A DNA stretch of 64,000 nucleotides. Source: Acinetobacter higginsii (GTDB lineage: Bacteria; Pseudomonadota; Gammaproteobacteria; Pseudomonadales; Moraxellaceae). The stretch is taken from assembly GCF_000369525.1 (NCBI RefSeq), contig NZ_KB850073.1:1-64000 (forward strand), written 5' to 3'. The notes beneath the pieces are model-generated. The model worked only from the letters and a program-made list of their open reading frames with translations, made no database searches and had not been told where the DNA came from. Position 1 is the stretch's first letter; the number at the start of each line of letters is the position of its first letter. This document shows, piece by piece, positions 1 to 8,452 of this stretch. A program made the translations under genes and the position numbers.

Positions 1-1455
1 GTTTGGGTATCTGTTACATTGCTGCTGTTTCCTGCTGCATCTGTAAACGTGACATTGGCATCAATGGTTTTATTACTATCAGCCAATAAACCGCTACCTG
101 GCACACTCACACTCCAAGTGCCATTCGATGAATTGACTGTCGCTGTATAAGTCACACCATTGACTACAACCGTGACCACTGTAGTTGCCGCATCTGCAGG
201 CACACCTGCCAAGGTTCCAGTTAAGGTTACATTGCCCGCTGATTCTGCCGCATTCAAAACATTGTCTGCTGTCACAGAGTCAATATTGAGGGTTGTACCT
301 GAAACATCTGGCCCAACTGTATCCACAGTCTCTGTGCCTGGTGTAGATGGATTACCTGCTGGATCTGTTGCTACTGCTGTAACGGTACTGCCGTTTGGTA
401 AATTACCTGGATTTGGTGTGGTCCATACCCCTGTGGTTGGATCAGTTGGTACTTGAACTGTACTACCATCTGGGAATGTCACCGTCACCGTCGAACCTGG
501 TTCTGCAGTCCCTGTAATTGGGTCTGTGCCATTGATTGGATTAATCTCTGGCGCATTTGGTGCAGTTGTATCAACTGTATACACTTGAGTATCTGTTACA
601 TTGCTGCTATTGCCTGCCGCATCTGTAAACGTAACTTTGGCATCAATGGTTTTATCGCTATCAGCCAATAAACCGCTACCTGGCACACTCACACTCCAAG
701 TGCCATTCGCTGAATTGACTGTCGCTGTATAGGTCACACCATTCACTACAACCGTTACCACTGTGGTTGCTGCATCTGCTGGCACGCCTGTCAAGGTTCC
801 AGTTAAGGTTACATTGCCCGCTGATTCTGTCGCATTCAGGACATTGTCTGCTGTCACAGAGTCAATATTGAGGGTTGTACCTGAAACATCTGGGCCAACT
901 GTATCCACCGTTTCTGTACCAGGTACAGATGGGTTACCTGCTGGATCTGTCGCAACCGCAGTTACTGTACCTCCATTTGGTAAGTTACCTGGATTTGGTG
1001 TGGTCCATACCCCTGTGCTTGGATCAGTTGGTACTTGAACTGTACTACCATCTGGGAAGGTCACCGTAACCGTCGAACCTGGTTCTGCAGTCCCTGTAAT
1101 TGGGTCTGTGCCATTGATTGGATTAATCTCTGGTGCATTTGGTGCTGTGGTATCAACCGTATACACTTGGGTATCTGTTACATTGCTGCTATTGCCTGCT
1201 GCATCTGTAAACTTAACATTCGCATCAATCGTTTTATCCCCATCAGCCAATAAACCGCTACCTGGTACACTCACACTCCAAGTACCATTCGCTGAATTGA
1301 CTGTTGCTGTATAAGTCACACCATTCACAACAACGGTTACAACAGTGCTCGCTGCATCTGCAGGTACGCCTGTCAAGCTTCCAGTTAAGGTTACATTGCC
1401 TGATGATTCTGCCGCATTCAGGACATTGTCTGCAGTGACTGGATCAATATTAAAT
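1..1455 (-). repeat. 582-bp tandem repeat coding two alternating Ig-like domains
   Basis: The same text recurs with a 582-bp period: the string gtatctgttaca starts at 7, 589 and 1171. Each 194-residue unit holds one domain of about 100 residues (core SVTADNVLNA, ending VTDTQVYTVD) and one of about 91 residues (core PNAPEINPINGTDPITGTAE, ending ETVDTVGPDVSG). About two and a half units lie in the window. Copies differ at scattered, mostly silent positions, which suggests recent expansion or gene conversion. Confidence 0.95.
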
Positions 1456-2072
1456 TTTACGGCATCCGTATTTGGTGGTGTGGTATCTGTATTGTTGTCA
1501 TTATTGCCCCCACCTCCACCGCCGCCACTTGCTGCTGCGGCTATCCCGCCAATCGCAAGTACAGGTAAAGCCCACAACCATGGACTAAAACCACTCGATG
1601 CTTCACCTGCATAAAGTAATGGTTCTACTGCCTGAATTGGCTGCAATGTTGCTGCTTCAACAGGTGCCGCTGCCGCTTCGGGTACTACCGCTGGTGTTTC
1701 TTCTAAAAAGACAGCCCCTTCATGATCATCATCATCCGAGTCAGCATCTGCATCTGCGTCCGCATCGGCATCAGCATCCGCATCACTTTCCATATCCTTA
1801 AAGTGTGCCCAGACTAATTGATTATCATCACCCTGTAGTACAAGGCTGTTATCTGCTACCTCACTATTATTAAAGAAATTATGAATAACGATTGTTTCGC
1901 CATTTTTTAATACTACAACAGCATTTTCACCATCTCTCTTAACAACTGAAATATCATTTGCAGAGACCTTAATTAATACAACTGAAGGTTCAGAGGGTAA
2001 TGTTGCTGTTTTTCCCGTCGTATTTACAAGGGTTTGATGACTTTCCTTGGAAATAATCTGTATTTGAGACAT
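1..2072 (-). CDS. Bap-like giant surface adhesin, N-terminal part (runs off the window)
   Basis: The frame is open from an ATG at 2070-2072 to the window edge, about 690 codons with no stop, so the C-terminus is missing. The ATG follows GAGGAATATAACC, a usable ribosome site. The N-terminus (MSQIQIISKESHQTL) and residues to about 85 look like the BapA-type prefix domain of Acinetobacter Bap/Blp adhesins. Next come an Asp-Ala repeat (about 96-115), a hydrophobic stretch with a glycine run (about 161-190), and alternating Ig-like domains from about residue 200. There is no Sec signal peptide. Proteins of this family are normally exported by type I secretion using a C-terminal signal and mediate biofilm cohesion; both points are family knowledge, not visible here. 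The exact paralogue (Bap, Blp1 or Blp2) cannot be told from this part. Confidence 0.85.
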   Translation of the reverse strand, partial: MSQIQIISKESHQTLVNTTGKTATLPSEPSVVLIKVSANDISVVKRDGENAVVVLKNGETIVIHNFFNNSEVADNSLVLQGDDNQLVWAHFKDMESDADADADADADADADSDDDDHEGAVFLEETPAVVPEAAAAPVEAATLQPIQAVEPLLYAGEASSGFSPWLWALPVLAIGGIAAAASGGGGGGGNNDNNTDTTPPNTDAVKFNIDPVTADNVLNAAESSGNVTLTGSLTGVPADAASTVVTVVVNGVTYTATVNSANGTWSVSVPGSGLLADGDKTIDANVKFTDAAGNSSNVTDTQVYTVDTTAPNAPEINPINGTDPITGTAEPGSTVTVTFPDGSTVQVPTDPSTGVWTTPNPGNLPNGGTVTAVATDPAGNPSVPGTETVDTVGPDVSGTTLNIDSVTADNVLNATESAGNVTLTGTLTGVPADAATTVVTVVVNGVTYTATVNSANGTWSVSVPGSGLLADSDKTIDAKVTFTDAAGNSSNVTDTQVYTVDTTAPNAPEINPINGTDPITGTAEPGSTVTVTFPDGSTVQVPTDPTTGVWTTPNPGNLPNGSTVTAVATDPAGNPSTPGTETVDTVGPDVSGTTLNIDSVTADNVLNAAESAGNVTLTGTLAGVPADAATTVVTVVVNGVTYTATVNSSNGTWSVSVPGSGLLADSNKTIDANVTFTDAAGNSSNVTDTQ
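1738..1785 (-). repeat. Asp-Ala dipeptide codon repeat
   Basis: A run of GAT/GAC and GCN codons encodes about eight Asp-Ala pairs, followed by a short Asp run and a His. It joins the prefix domain of the adhesin to the rest of the protein. The strong negative charge could bind calcium or keep the segment extended; this is inference. Confidence 0.9.
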
Positions 2073-2544
2073 GGTTATATTCCTCATTATAAATTATTAA
2101 TTCTTAATCAATTCTTAATTACATTATTAACTTAAGTTTAAATTATTGTTTCTAAGTGATAGAGTTCACAGCAACACTTTAAATCAAACAAAATAAATGT
2201 TAAATAGCGCACAAAATAAAAAAACAAACTTACATTGTAATATTTTTTTACAACAAAATAAGATCATGATTTAAAAGATTAAAAAATAAAAAAGCTTTTC
2301 TTAATAATTATAAAAATTACACTTCTAAACAAATATGACAAAATAAGCCATTAGATTCCTAAAAGGTATTTAAATTTAATTTAACAAACTTTTTAAATAT
2401 ATTATTTAAATAACAAAATACAAATTAAATTTTCAAATTGTTATTTAATTAAAATTCAAATATAGTTTAACTTTTATTTACCTAATAAAATAAAAAGCCT
2501 TTTTTATAAAAAAGGCTTTTTTAACAAAAAACAAAAATATGCAA
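2073..2544. other. AT-rich gap upstream of the adhesin
   Basis: This stretch has no credible ORF. It is extremely AT-rich and contains repeated motifs related to aattcttaat near 2098-2120. It must hold the adhesin promoter (minus strand), but several equally good TATAAT-like hexamers occur, so I do not pick one. Such composition is typical of DNA bound by H-NS-type silencers; this is inference. Confidence 0.6.
2490..2523 (-). terminator. Intrinsic terminator of the antiporter gene
   Basis: AAAAAAGCC and GGCTTTTTT arms face each other across a short AT loop, just downstream of the antiporter stop codon. T-runs on both strands could make it work in both directions. Confidence 0.8.
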
Positions 2545-4044
2545 TTAAAAATTATCAGGATTCTCTAATCGCTTAACTTCTTCTCTCTTATTTGGATGGT
2601 GCATGGTTGCTACACCATCTTCAGTTTTCTGATCCAATAAAATTTCAGGATTATAGATAGTAATCGTTTCTCTCCCCAAGCTATCCTCACCAACAATATA
2701 TTTAAAACCACGACGATTCATCTTATTACACATCCGCTGGTAGAACCCCTTCAGCCCTTGTGTCTCTTCACTCGGATTGTAATAGAAAGCATTCATCACG
2801 GCGGGTAAACCAAGACCACAAACCACACCTGACAGTAGTACACTAATAAAGGTATAGCCAATCAAGATACTACTGTATTGGCTCAATTCTGGAATATTCG
2901 CCACAGCAAGGATCAACGCCAGTGAAATCCCTCCGCGGACACCGCCCCACGAAAGAATAGCTAAACTGCCGTTGTAACTTTTATTACGGAAGGATGGAAA
3001 TAGGGCAAAAGCAGCGAAGTTTGCTGCAAAACGAGATAAATGAAGAATAATAAAGGCAATGATGCCACCAATAATTAAGTTGGCACTTAAATCCAGAATA
3101 AACAGCTCTAAACCGATCAAAGTAAACAGGAATGAATTGATAATCCCTTCAACAGTATGCCAAAAATGGTTCACTTCACGAATTTCTCTTTGTTCGCGAA
3201 TTTCCTGCCACTTGTTACCGACAATCAAACCACCAATGACACAGGCAATCGGAGCAGATGCATGCGCAAATAAAGCAACGAGATAAGAACCACTTGCAAG
3301 TAGTGCAGTAGTTAAAATCAAAGACTCCATCTCATGTTTACCTCTTAGTAAACGTAAGATCGCAAAACCAAATGCAAAACCAATAATCACTGCAACAAAG
3401 ATTTCATATAATAACGTTTCAATTGTTGCCAGTAATGAAAAATGCTCCCCCTGTAAAACTTTTAATAGCGTCATAAATAAGGCAATACACATTGCATCAT
3501 TAAATAAAGACTCACCTTCTAGTTTTACAATCAAATGGTGCGGTGCCCGAATAGAACTTAATACCCCTTTAACGCCAATTGGATCTGTTGCTCCAAGTGC
3601 AGCTCCTAATAATAGTAAAACACCAATTGGAACTGGATAACCAACCAACCATTGAAATAAATACAATAATCCTGCGTAAAATCCTGCACATAACACCAGT
3701 GCAATCGTGGCTAAAATACCAATTGGCTTCCAGTAACTCCTTAAATCTGAAATTCTAAATTTCAGCGCAGATGACGTTAAAATAAAACAAATCACACCAT
3801 TGATTAGAAAATCATAAAAATCAATATTTCTTACAGCAGCTTCAATATTATGAATATTAATGGTAATAAATTGATTACCATTTAATAAACTTGCACCCCA
3901 CTGCAAAATAAAGACAAAAATAGCCGAGACAATTGGAACACCAATGGCCTGAGGAAAACCCAAAATTCGTTTATTAAAAATGGTCGTCGCAATGGATAAG
4001 GCAAAAACAACCGTCAATGCTTGTAAAAGAAAAAAGTTACCCAT
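2545..4044 (-). CDS. Cation/proton antiporter, CPA1 (NhaP) family
   Basis: A 499-residue inner-membrane protein with about 12 hydrophobic segments over residues 1-420 and a hydrophilic C-terminal tail of about 75 residues. The CPA1 signature is present: GATDP at 151-155 and EGESLFND at 176-183, whose Asp residues are the expected ion-binding and transport residues. A GGVRGGISLAL segment near residue 370 is also typical. It probably exchanges Na+ or K+ for H+ to control pH and salt. It is monocistronic, with its own terminator at 2490-2523. Cation specificity cannot be read from the sequence. Confidence 0.88.
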   Translation of the reverse strand: MGNFFLLQALTVVFALSIATTIFNKRILGFPQAIGVPIVSAIFVFILQWGASLLNGNQFITINIHNIEAAVRNIDFYDFLINGVICFILTSSALKFRISDLRSYWKPIGILATIALVLCAGFYAGLLYLFQWLVGYPVPIGVLLLLGAALGATDPIGVKGVLSSIRAPHHLIVKLEGESLFNDAMCIALFMTLLKVLQGEHFSLLATIETLLYEIFVAVIIGFAFGFAILRLLRGKHEMESLILTTALLASGSYLVALFAHASAPIACVIGGLIVGNKWQEIREQREIREVNHFWHTVEGIINSFLFTLIGLELFILDLSANLIIGGIIAFIILHLSRFAANFAAFALFPSFRNKSYNGSLAILSWGGVRGGISLALILAVANIPELSQYSSILIGYTFISVLLSGVVCGLGLPAVMNAFYYNPSEETQGLKGFYQRMCNKMNRRGFKYIVGEDSLGRETITIYNPEILLDQKTEDGVATMHHPNKREEVKRLENPDNF

Positions 4045-4300
4045 ATGACCTCTTTATTTATTCAATTTTAACAACATAAACTTTATTTAAATTTTAAAAT
4101 TTTAATCAATGATAAAATTCAAAATACTGTGCAATTGAATAAAGAGTGAAGGCCTATGCTGCAATTCATCCATCTTATTATTTAATTTATATTAACAAAT
4201 GGTTTAGGCACAACAATAAACCAATCATCCTCAATTCAGCATAGACGCTCTTATTTTACGTTAATTGTTCTTCTGATTCGTATATCTTCCGTATAAAAAT

Positions 4301-4322
4301 CAAGGAGCAACGCTCCTTTTTT
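4301..4322 (-). terminator. Intrinsic terminator of the ypfJ-like gene
   Basis: AAGGAGC / GCTCCTT stem with a very short loop. On the plus strand the T-run follows directly. On the minus strand the trailing T-run is weaker, so its use for the minus-strand gene is less certain. Confidence 0.55.
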
Positions 4323-4325
4323 GTC

Positions 4326-5216
4326 CTATTTAAAGGTATTACACTGATTCACGTCACCTGATTTCAAACCGATCTGAAACCATTGCATCCGCTGTTCACT
4401 AGTACCATGAGTAAAACTATCTGGCACAACTTGTCCAGTCGCACGGCGTTGTAAATAGTCATCACCAATTTTTTCGGCTGCATCCATTGCTTCTTCAATA
4501 TCACCTTGTTCAAGGAACTGCGTACGTTTTTGATTCTGATGCGCCCAGATTCCTGCAAAACAATCTGCCTGTAATTCTAAACGTACAGAGAGTTGATTAC
4601 CTTGTGCTTGACTGGCCTGTGCACGTGCTTGCTGCACCTGACCTGAAATACCTAATAGGTTTTGGATATGATGCCCCACCTCATGCGCAATCACATAGGC
4701 CTGAGCAAAATCCCCAGCCTGATCCTGACGAGAAAGTTCTGTTTGATTTTGTTCTCCAGAAATACCCATTTGCTGACGCATATCTTTAAAGAATGAGGTA
4801 TCAATATAAACTTTCTGATCAGCCGGACAATAAAAAGGTCCCATCGCAGCCTGTGCAGTACCACACCCTGAACGTACAACGCCACTGAAGAGTACTAAGC
4901 TTGGCGGCTTATAAGTCATCCCCAGCTGCTGAAAGATTGGTGTCCACGTATCTTCGGTATCTGCCAACACCGTTCCAACAAACTCACTGGCCTCTTTTTG
5001 TTCAGCAGTCAAGTTCTGTGGTGCACTGCCTTGTTGAGAAGACTGTGCGGTTACAGCTTGTGTCGCTTGATAGGCTTGTTGAGGGTCAACCCCAAAAAAT
5101 TTCCAAGCCACAAAGGCGACCACTAGCCCAATAATACTAATACCACCTGCTTTCGCACCGCCACCACCACGACGGTCTTCTACATTGGTACTGACTCGAC
5201 GACCTTTCCAACGCAT
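4326..5216 (-). CDS. ypfJ: Neutral zinc metallopeptidase, YpfJ/KPN_02809 family
   Basis: This 296-residue protein has a basic, glycine-rich N-terminus, one membrane anchor (about residues 25-42), a Gln/Ala-rich linker and a C-terminal peptidase domain. The zinc-binding HEVGHH motif lies at 178-183, and ELQADCFAG (E214, D218) downstream supplies the expected third ligand region. The domain should therefore sit in the periplasm, anchored in the inner membrane. The family is widespread in proteobacteria, but its substrates are not established. The gene follows the DUF808 gene on the same strand with 37 bp between them, so co-transcription is possible. Confidence 0.88.
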   Translation of the reverse strand: MRWKGRRVSTNVEDRRGGGGAKAGGISIIGLVVAFVAWKFFGVDPQQAYQATQAVTAQSSQQGSAPQNLTAEQKEASEFVGTVLADTEDTWTPIFQQLGMTYKPPSLVLFSGVVRSGCGTAQAAMGPFYCPADQKVYIDTSFFKDMRQQMGISGEQNQTELSRQDQAGDFAQAYVIAHEVGHHIQNLLGISGQVQQARAQASQAQGNQLSVRLELQADCFAGIWAHQNQKRTQFLEQGDIEEAMDAAEKIGDDYLQRRATGQVVPDSFTHGTSEQRMQWFQIGLKSGDVNQCNTFK

Positions 5217-5253
5217 AATTACCTCACATAATTCTGATGATGACGACCTAGGT

Positions 5254-6180
5254 TTAAGTAGATGCTTTTTTTGGCCAGAGTTTCTTAATCAAACTGACAA
5301 TCATCAACACAACAGCGCCTGCAAGCAAACCAATACCTAAGTTAATCAAGGTTGGTGTTAAAGCACCAATGATTGAACCGACACTTGGAATGAGCTCTAA
5401 ATGATCAACCGTTTCTTCAGTAAAATGATGCAATAAAGGAATGGTATGCGAAATAATCCCCCCACCCACTAAAAACATTGCAACCGTTCCAACAATTGAA
5501 AGTGTTTTCATTAAAATTGGAGCAAAACCAAGTAAACCACGACCGATTTTATTTTTTAATTCAGAAGCTTGTTGTGTAAGATATAAACCTAAATCGTCAA
5601 TTTTTACGATCATTGCAACCAGGCCATATACCCCGACAGTCATGACGATTGCAATAATACTTAATACTGTCACTTTAGTCATAAATGCAGCTGTTGCAAC
5701 TGTACCTAACGAAATCACCACAATTTCAGCAGAAAGAATAAAGTCTGTTCGAATCGCTCCCTTTACTTTTTCCTTTTCAAATTTGGCTAAATCGACTTCG
5801 ACGTGTTGTAAGTTTTCACTGGCCTCCTCTGCTGTTTTGGCTTTTTTATGAAACAGCATATGCACAACCTTCTCCACCCCTTCATAACAGAGAAATAGAC
5901 CTCCGATCATAAGCAACGGGTTAATCAACCAAGGGGCAACAACACTAATCAATAAGGCCAATGGAACGAGAATTAATTTATTAACAAATGAACCTTTTGC
6001 AACACTCCAGACCACTGGTAATTCTCGATCTGAACGTACACCACTGACTTGTTGGGCGTTAAGCGCTAAGTCATCACCTAAAACACCAGCAGTTTTTTTG
6101 GCTGCCATTTTACTCATGACTGCAACATCATCTAAAATTGTTGCAATATCATCTAGTAATAGTAATAAACCACTCGCCAT
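5254..6180 (-). CDS. yedI: DUF808 (YedI) family inner-membrane protein
   Basis: A 308-residue protein starting MASGLLLLLDDIATILDDVA, the hallmark N-terminus of the DUF808/YedI family. It contains about six hydrophobic segments (around residues 75-100, 148-170, 175-192, 218-245 and 270-298) and a short charged loop rich in Lys and Glu at 110-140. The family's function is unknown; its members are full-length at about 300 residues, so this one looks intact. Its promoter must lie in the gap shared with the divergent trpS. Confidence 0.85.
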   Translation of the reverse strand: MASGLLLLLDDIATILDDVAVMSKMAAKKTAGVLGDDLALNAQQVSGVRSDRELPVVWSVAKGSFVNKLILVPLALLISVVAPWLINPLLMIGGLFLCYEGVEKVVHMLFHKKAKTAEEASENLQHVEVDLAKFEKEKVKGAIRTDFILSAEIVVISLGTVATAAFMTKVTVLSIIAIVMTVGVYGLVAMIVKIDDLGLYLTQQASELKNKIGRGLLGFAPILMKTLSIVGTVAMFLVGGGIISHTIPLLHHFTEETVDHLELIPSVGSIIGALTPTLINLGIGLLAGAVVLMIVSLIKKLWPKKAST

Positions 6181-6344
6181 TTTTATTTCCTGATTTGTAT
6201 TTATACAGCCATTGTAGAATCACGCAGTGAAATCACAATATGATTTTAAGAAAAAGTTAAAATTATCGCTGACGAAAAAAATTTATTTCTCGTACAATAA
6301 TATCAATCTTATATCTATGAAATTACTGAATCTTGGAACATATC

Positions 6345-7358
6345 ATGAGTAATATTGATCAACGTCCCATCATTTTGACAGGCGACCGTCCAACGGGACA
6401 ACTCCACCTCGGACATTTTGTCGGTTCATTACGTTCTCGTGTAGGTCTACAAGATAGTCACCATCAACATCTGTTATTGGCAGATGCGCAAGCAATGACA
6501 GACAATGCTGATAATCCAGATAAAGTCCGCAATAACATCCTGCAAGTTGCACTCGATTATCTTGCTGTCGGGATTGACCCAAGCAAAACCACAATTTGTG
6601 TACAGTCTTGCTTACCTGCGTTGAATGAATTGACCATGATTTACCTCAATTACGTGACTGTTGCACGTTTAGAGCGTAACCCTACTGTAAAAGCTGAAAT
6701 TCAATTACGTAATTTTGAGCGTGATATTCCAGCAGGCTTCCTGTGCTACCCAATTGCACAAGCAGCAGACATTACCGCATTTAAAGCGACTGTCGTTCCT
6801 GTTGGTGAAGATCAACTCCCAATGATCGAACAAACCAACGAAGTGGTACGTCGTATTAATCGTCAAATTGGTCATGATCTATTACCAGAATGTAAAGCCC
6901 TGTTGTCAAATATGGCACGCTTACCTGGTTTTGATGGCAAAGCGAAGATGTCGAAATCTTTGGGCAATACCATTGTGTTGAATGCTACAGATAAAGACAT
7001 CAAAAAAGCTGTCAATGCAATGTATACCGATCCAAACCATCTTCGTATTGAAGACCCAGGTCAGGTTGAAGGCAACATCGTATTTACCTATCTTGATGCT
7101 TTCGATCCAAACAAAGAAGAAGTGGAAGAATTAAAAGCACATTATCGTCGTGGTGGTCTCGGTGATGGTACTGTGAAAAAACGCTTGGAAGGTGTCCTAC
7201 AAGAATTGATTGCACCGATTCGTGAACGTCGTGCCGAGCTGGAAAAAGATCCAGATTACATTATGGATGTATTGAAACAAGGTACCGAAAAGTGCCGCAT
7301 CATTACTCAACAAACGCTAGATGAAGTGAAGGCGGGAATTGGATTATTTAAATTCTAA
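6345..7358 (+). CDS. trpS: Tryptophanyl-tRNA synthetase
   Basis: A 337-residue class I aminoacyl-tRNA synthetase that charges tRNA-Trp. The ATP-binding signatures are clear: HLGH at 21-24 and KMSKS at 201-205. The frame is open from a TTG at 6333, but the ATG at 6345 is preferred because GGAA lies seven bases upstream and MSNIDQRPIILTGDRPTG matches the family start. The length is usual for the compact bacterial TrpS. A strong terminator follows at 7375-7404, so the gene is probably monocistronic. Confidence 0.96.
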   Translation: MSNIDQRPIILTGDRPTGQLHLGHFVGSLRSRVGLQDSHHQHLLLADAQAMTDNADNPDKVRNNILQVALDYLAVGIDPSKTTICVQSCLPALNELTMIYLNYVTVARLERNPTVKAEIQLRNFERDIPAGFLCYPIAQAADITAFKATVVPVGEDQLPMIEQTNEVVRRINRQIGHDLLPECKALLSNMARLPGFDGKAKMSKSLGNTIVLNATDKDIKKAVNAMYTDPNHLRIEDPGQVEGNIVFTYLDAFDPNKEEVEELKAHYRRGGLGDGTVKKRLEGVLQELIAPIRERRAELEKDPDYIMDVLKQGTEKCRIITQQTLDEVKAGIGLFKF

Positions 7359-7374
7359 TTTACGTTACTTTTCA

Positions 7375-7404
7375 CATAAAAAGCCCTTGATTGGGCTTTT
7401 TATG
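7375..7404 (+). terminator. Intrinsic terminator of trpS
   Basis: CATAAAAAGCCC and GGGCTTTTTATG arms with a six-base loop and a T-run, 16 bp after the trpS stop. Confidence 0.9.
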
Positions 7405-7547
7405 TTTTAAACATTTGATTTAAGTTTAATTTTAGAACTCTTCCAAACAATCCAAAACTAACAATTATCGTCACTTCTTAACATCTATTAACAGTAGTTA
7501 ACATGAATACCGATGAACTTAGTCAGGTTTTTAAATACTATGGCGTT

Positions 7548-7654
7548 GTAGGTTAGTTCACACTAATCTCATGACATTTCTCCTTTCAACCGAAACTGTT
7601 TTAAACAGATTCGTTGTTCAACGCAGTGATCACCCCAATCATTGCGTTTTTTTT
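7548..7654 (+). ncRNA. aar: Candidate small RNA, probable Aar homologue
   Basis: Between trpS and yqiJ there is a non-coding stretch that ends in a textbook terminator (7620-7648 stem, then eight T). A TACTAT -10-like hexamer at 7536-7541 would start a transcript near 7548, giving about 107 nt; the matching -35 is poor. Established knowledge: the Hfq-dependent sRNA Aar of Acinetobacter baylyi was reported from the gap between trpS and sucD and linked to amino-acid metabolism. Here trpS is the left neighbour, while sucD lies beyond three extra genes. Assignment rests on position and terminator, not on sequence comparison; the 5' end is a guess. Confidence 0.6.
7619..7654 (+). terminator. Intrinsic terminator of the candidate sRNA
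   Basis: AACGCAGTGAT (7620-7630) pairs with ATCATTGCGTT (7638-7648) with one mismatch, followed by an unbroken T-run. No ORF precedes it after the separate trpS terminator, which implies an independent short transcript. Confidence 0.85.
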
Positions 7655-7774
7655 CGTCTGCAAGAATGTGGTCAATTTAGGTTGAAATTTAGACGTGTTG
7701 GCTTTACTCTTATAACTGTTTTATTTTTATAAAAAATTTATTAATTAACGCTAAAAGAAATAAGAGTAATTACG

Positions 7775-8419
7775 ATGATCTGGGATCTTTTAACACATCC
7801 TTCTAACCTTGTTTTTAGCATTGCTTTAATGCTATGCCTGTTTATTGGCCTACTCGAATTCATTCTATTATTATTCGGTGGTAGTTCTAGCTTTTTGGAA
7901 CAATTTTTACCTGATAGTCTGAGCGATATTGATCATGCAGATGTCTCTGTAGAACAATCTGATTCTGTTTTGATCCAGTTTTTGGAATGGCTGTATTTAG
8001 GTAAAGTCCCTTTACTGATCTGGCTGATCATCTTCTTAACCGTCTATGCACTCACAGGTTTAATCATCCAAGACCTGTTTTATCAATTTACAGAACATTA
8101 TCTTTCTGCGTGGATCATTGCCCCTGCCTGCTTATTTCTCTGTATGCCATTGGTACGTTATAGCGCTGCATTAATTGCCAAGATTATTCCTAAAGATGAA
8201 ACCACAGCAATTCAAGCAGACGATCTAATTGGCAGAACAGCACATATTATTTTAGGGGATGCTAAACCCAACTCCCCTGCACAAGCCAAAGTTAAAGACC
8301 AATTTGGCCAAACCCATTACGTCTTGGTTGAACCCGAACTTGATCTGGTTTTCCATCAAGGACAAGACGTGATTTTAACGCAAAGAACCAAAATTGGATT
8401 CCAAGCGATTGCTGCTTAA
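7775..8419 (+). CDS. yqiJ: YqiJ family membrane protein (OB-fold, NfeD-like)
   Basis: This 214-residue protein has three hydrophobic segments (about residues 9-33, 73-97 and 108-132) followed by a C-terminal globular part of about 70 residues (from about 145) with the pattern of an NfeD/OB-fold domain. It lies 33 bp before a flotillin-like gene on the same strand. That pairing is the conserved yqiJ-yqiK arrangement of E. coli and many proteobacteria, where the NfeD-like partner is thought to act with the flotillin in membrane organisation. A TTGAAA-N17-TACTCT promoter candidate sits at 7682-7710. Confidence 0.85.
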   Translation: MIWDLLTHPSNLVFSIALMLCLFIGLLEFILLLFGGSSSFLEQFLPDSLSDIDHADVSVEQSDSVLIQFLEWLYLGKVPLLIWLIIFLTVYALTGLIIQDLFYQFTEHYLSAWIIAPACLFLCMPLVRYSAALIAKIIPKDETTAIQADDLIGRTAHIILGDAKPNSPAQAKVKDQFGQTHYVLVEPELDLVFHQGQDVILTQRTKIGFQAIAA

Positions 8420-8452
8420 TTTTTATATTTATGACTACATGAGGGTGTTTAC

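Noticed and set aside
160..1801. Plus-strand ORFs across the adhesin repeats
   Set aside because: They recur with the repeat period and are shadows of the minus-strand adhesin; no ribosome sites.
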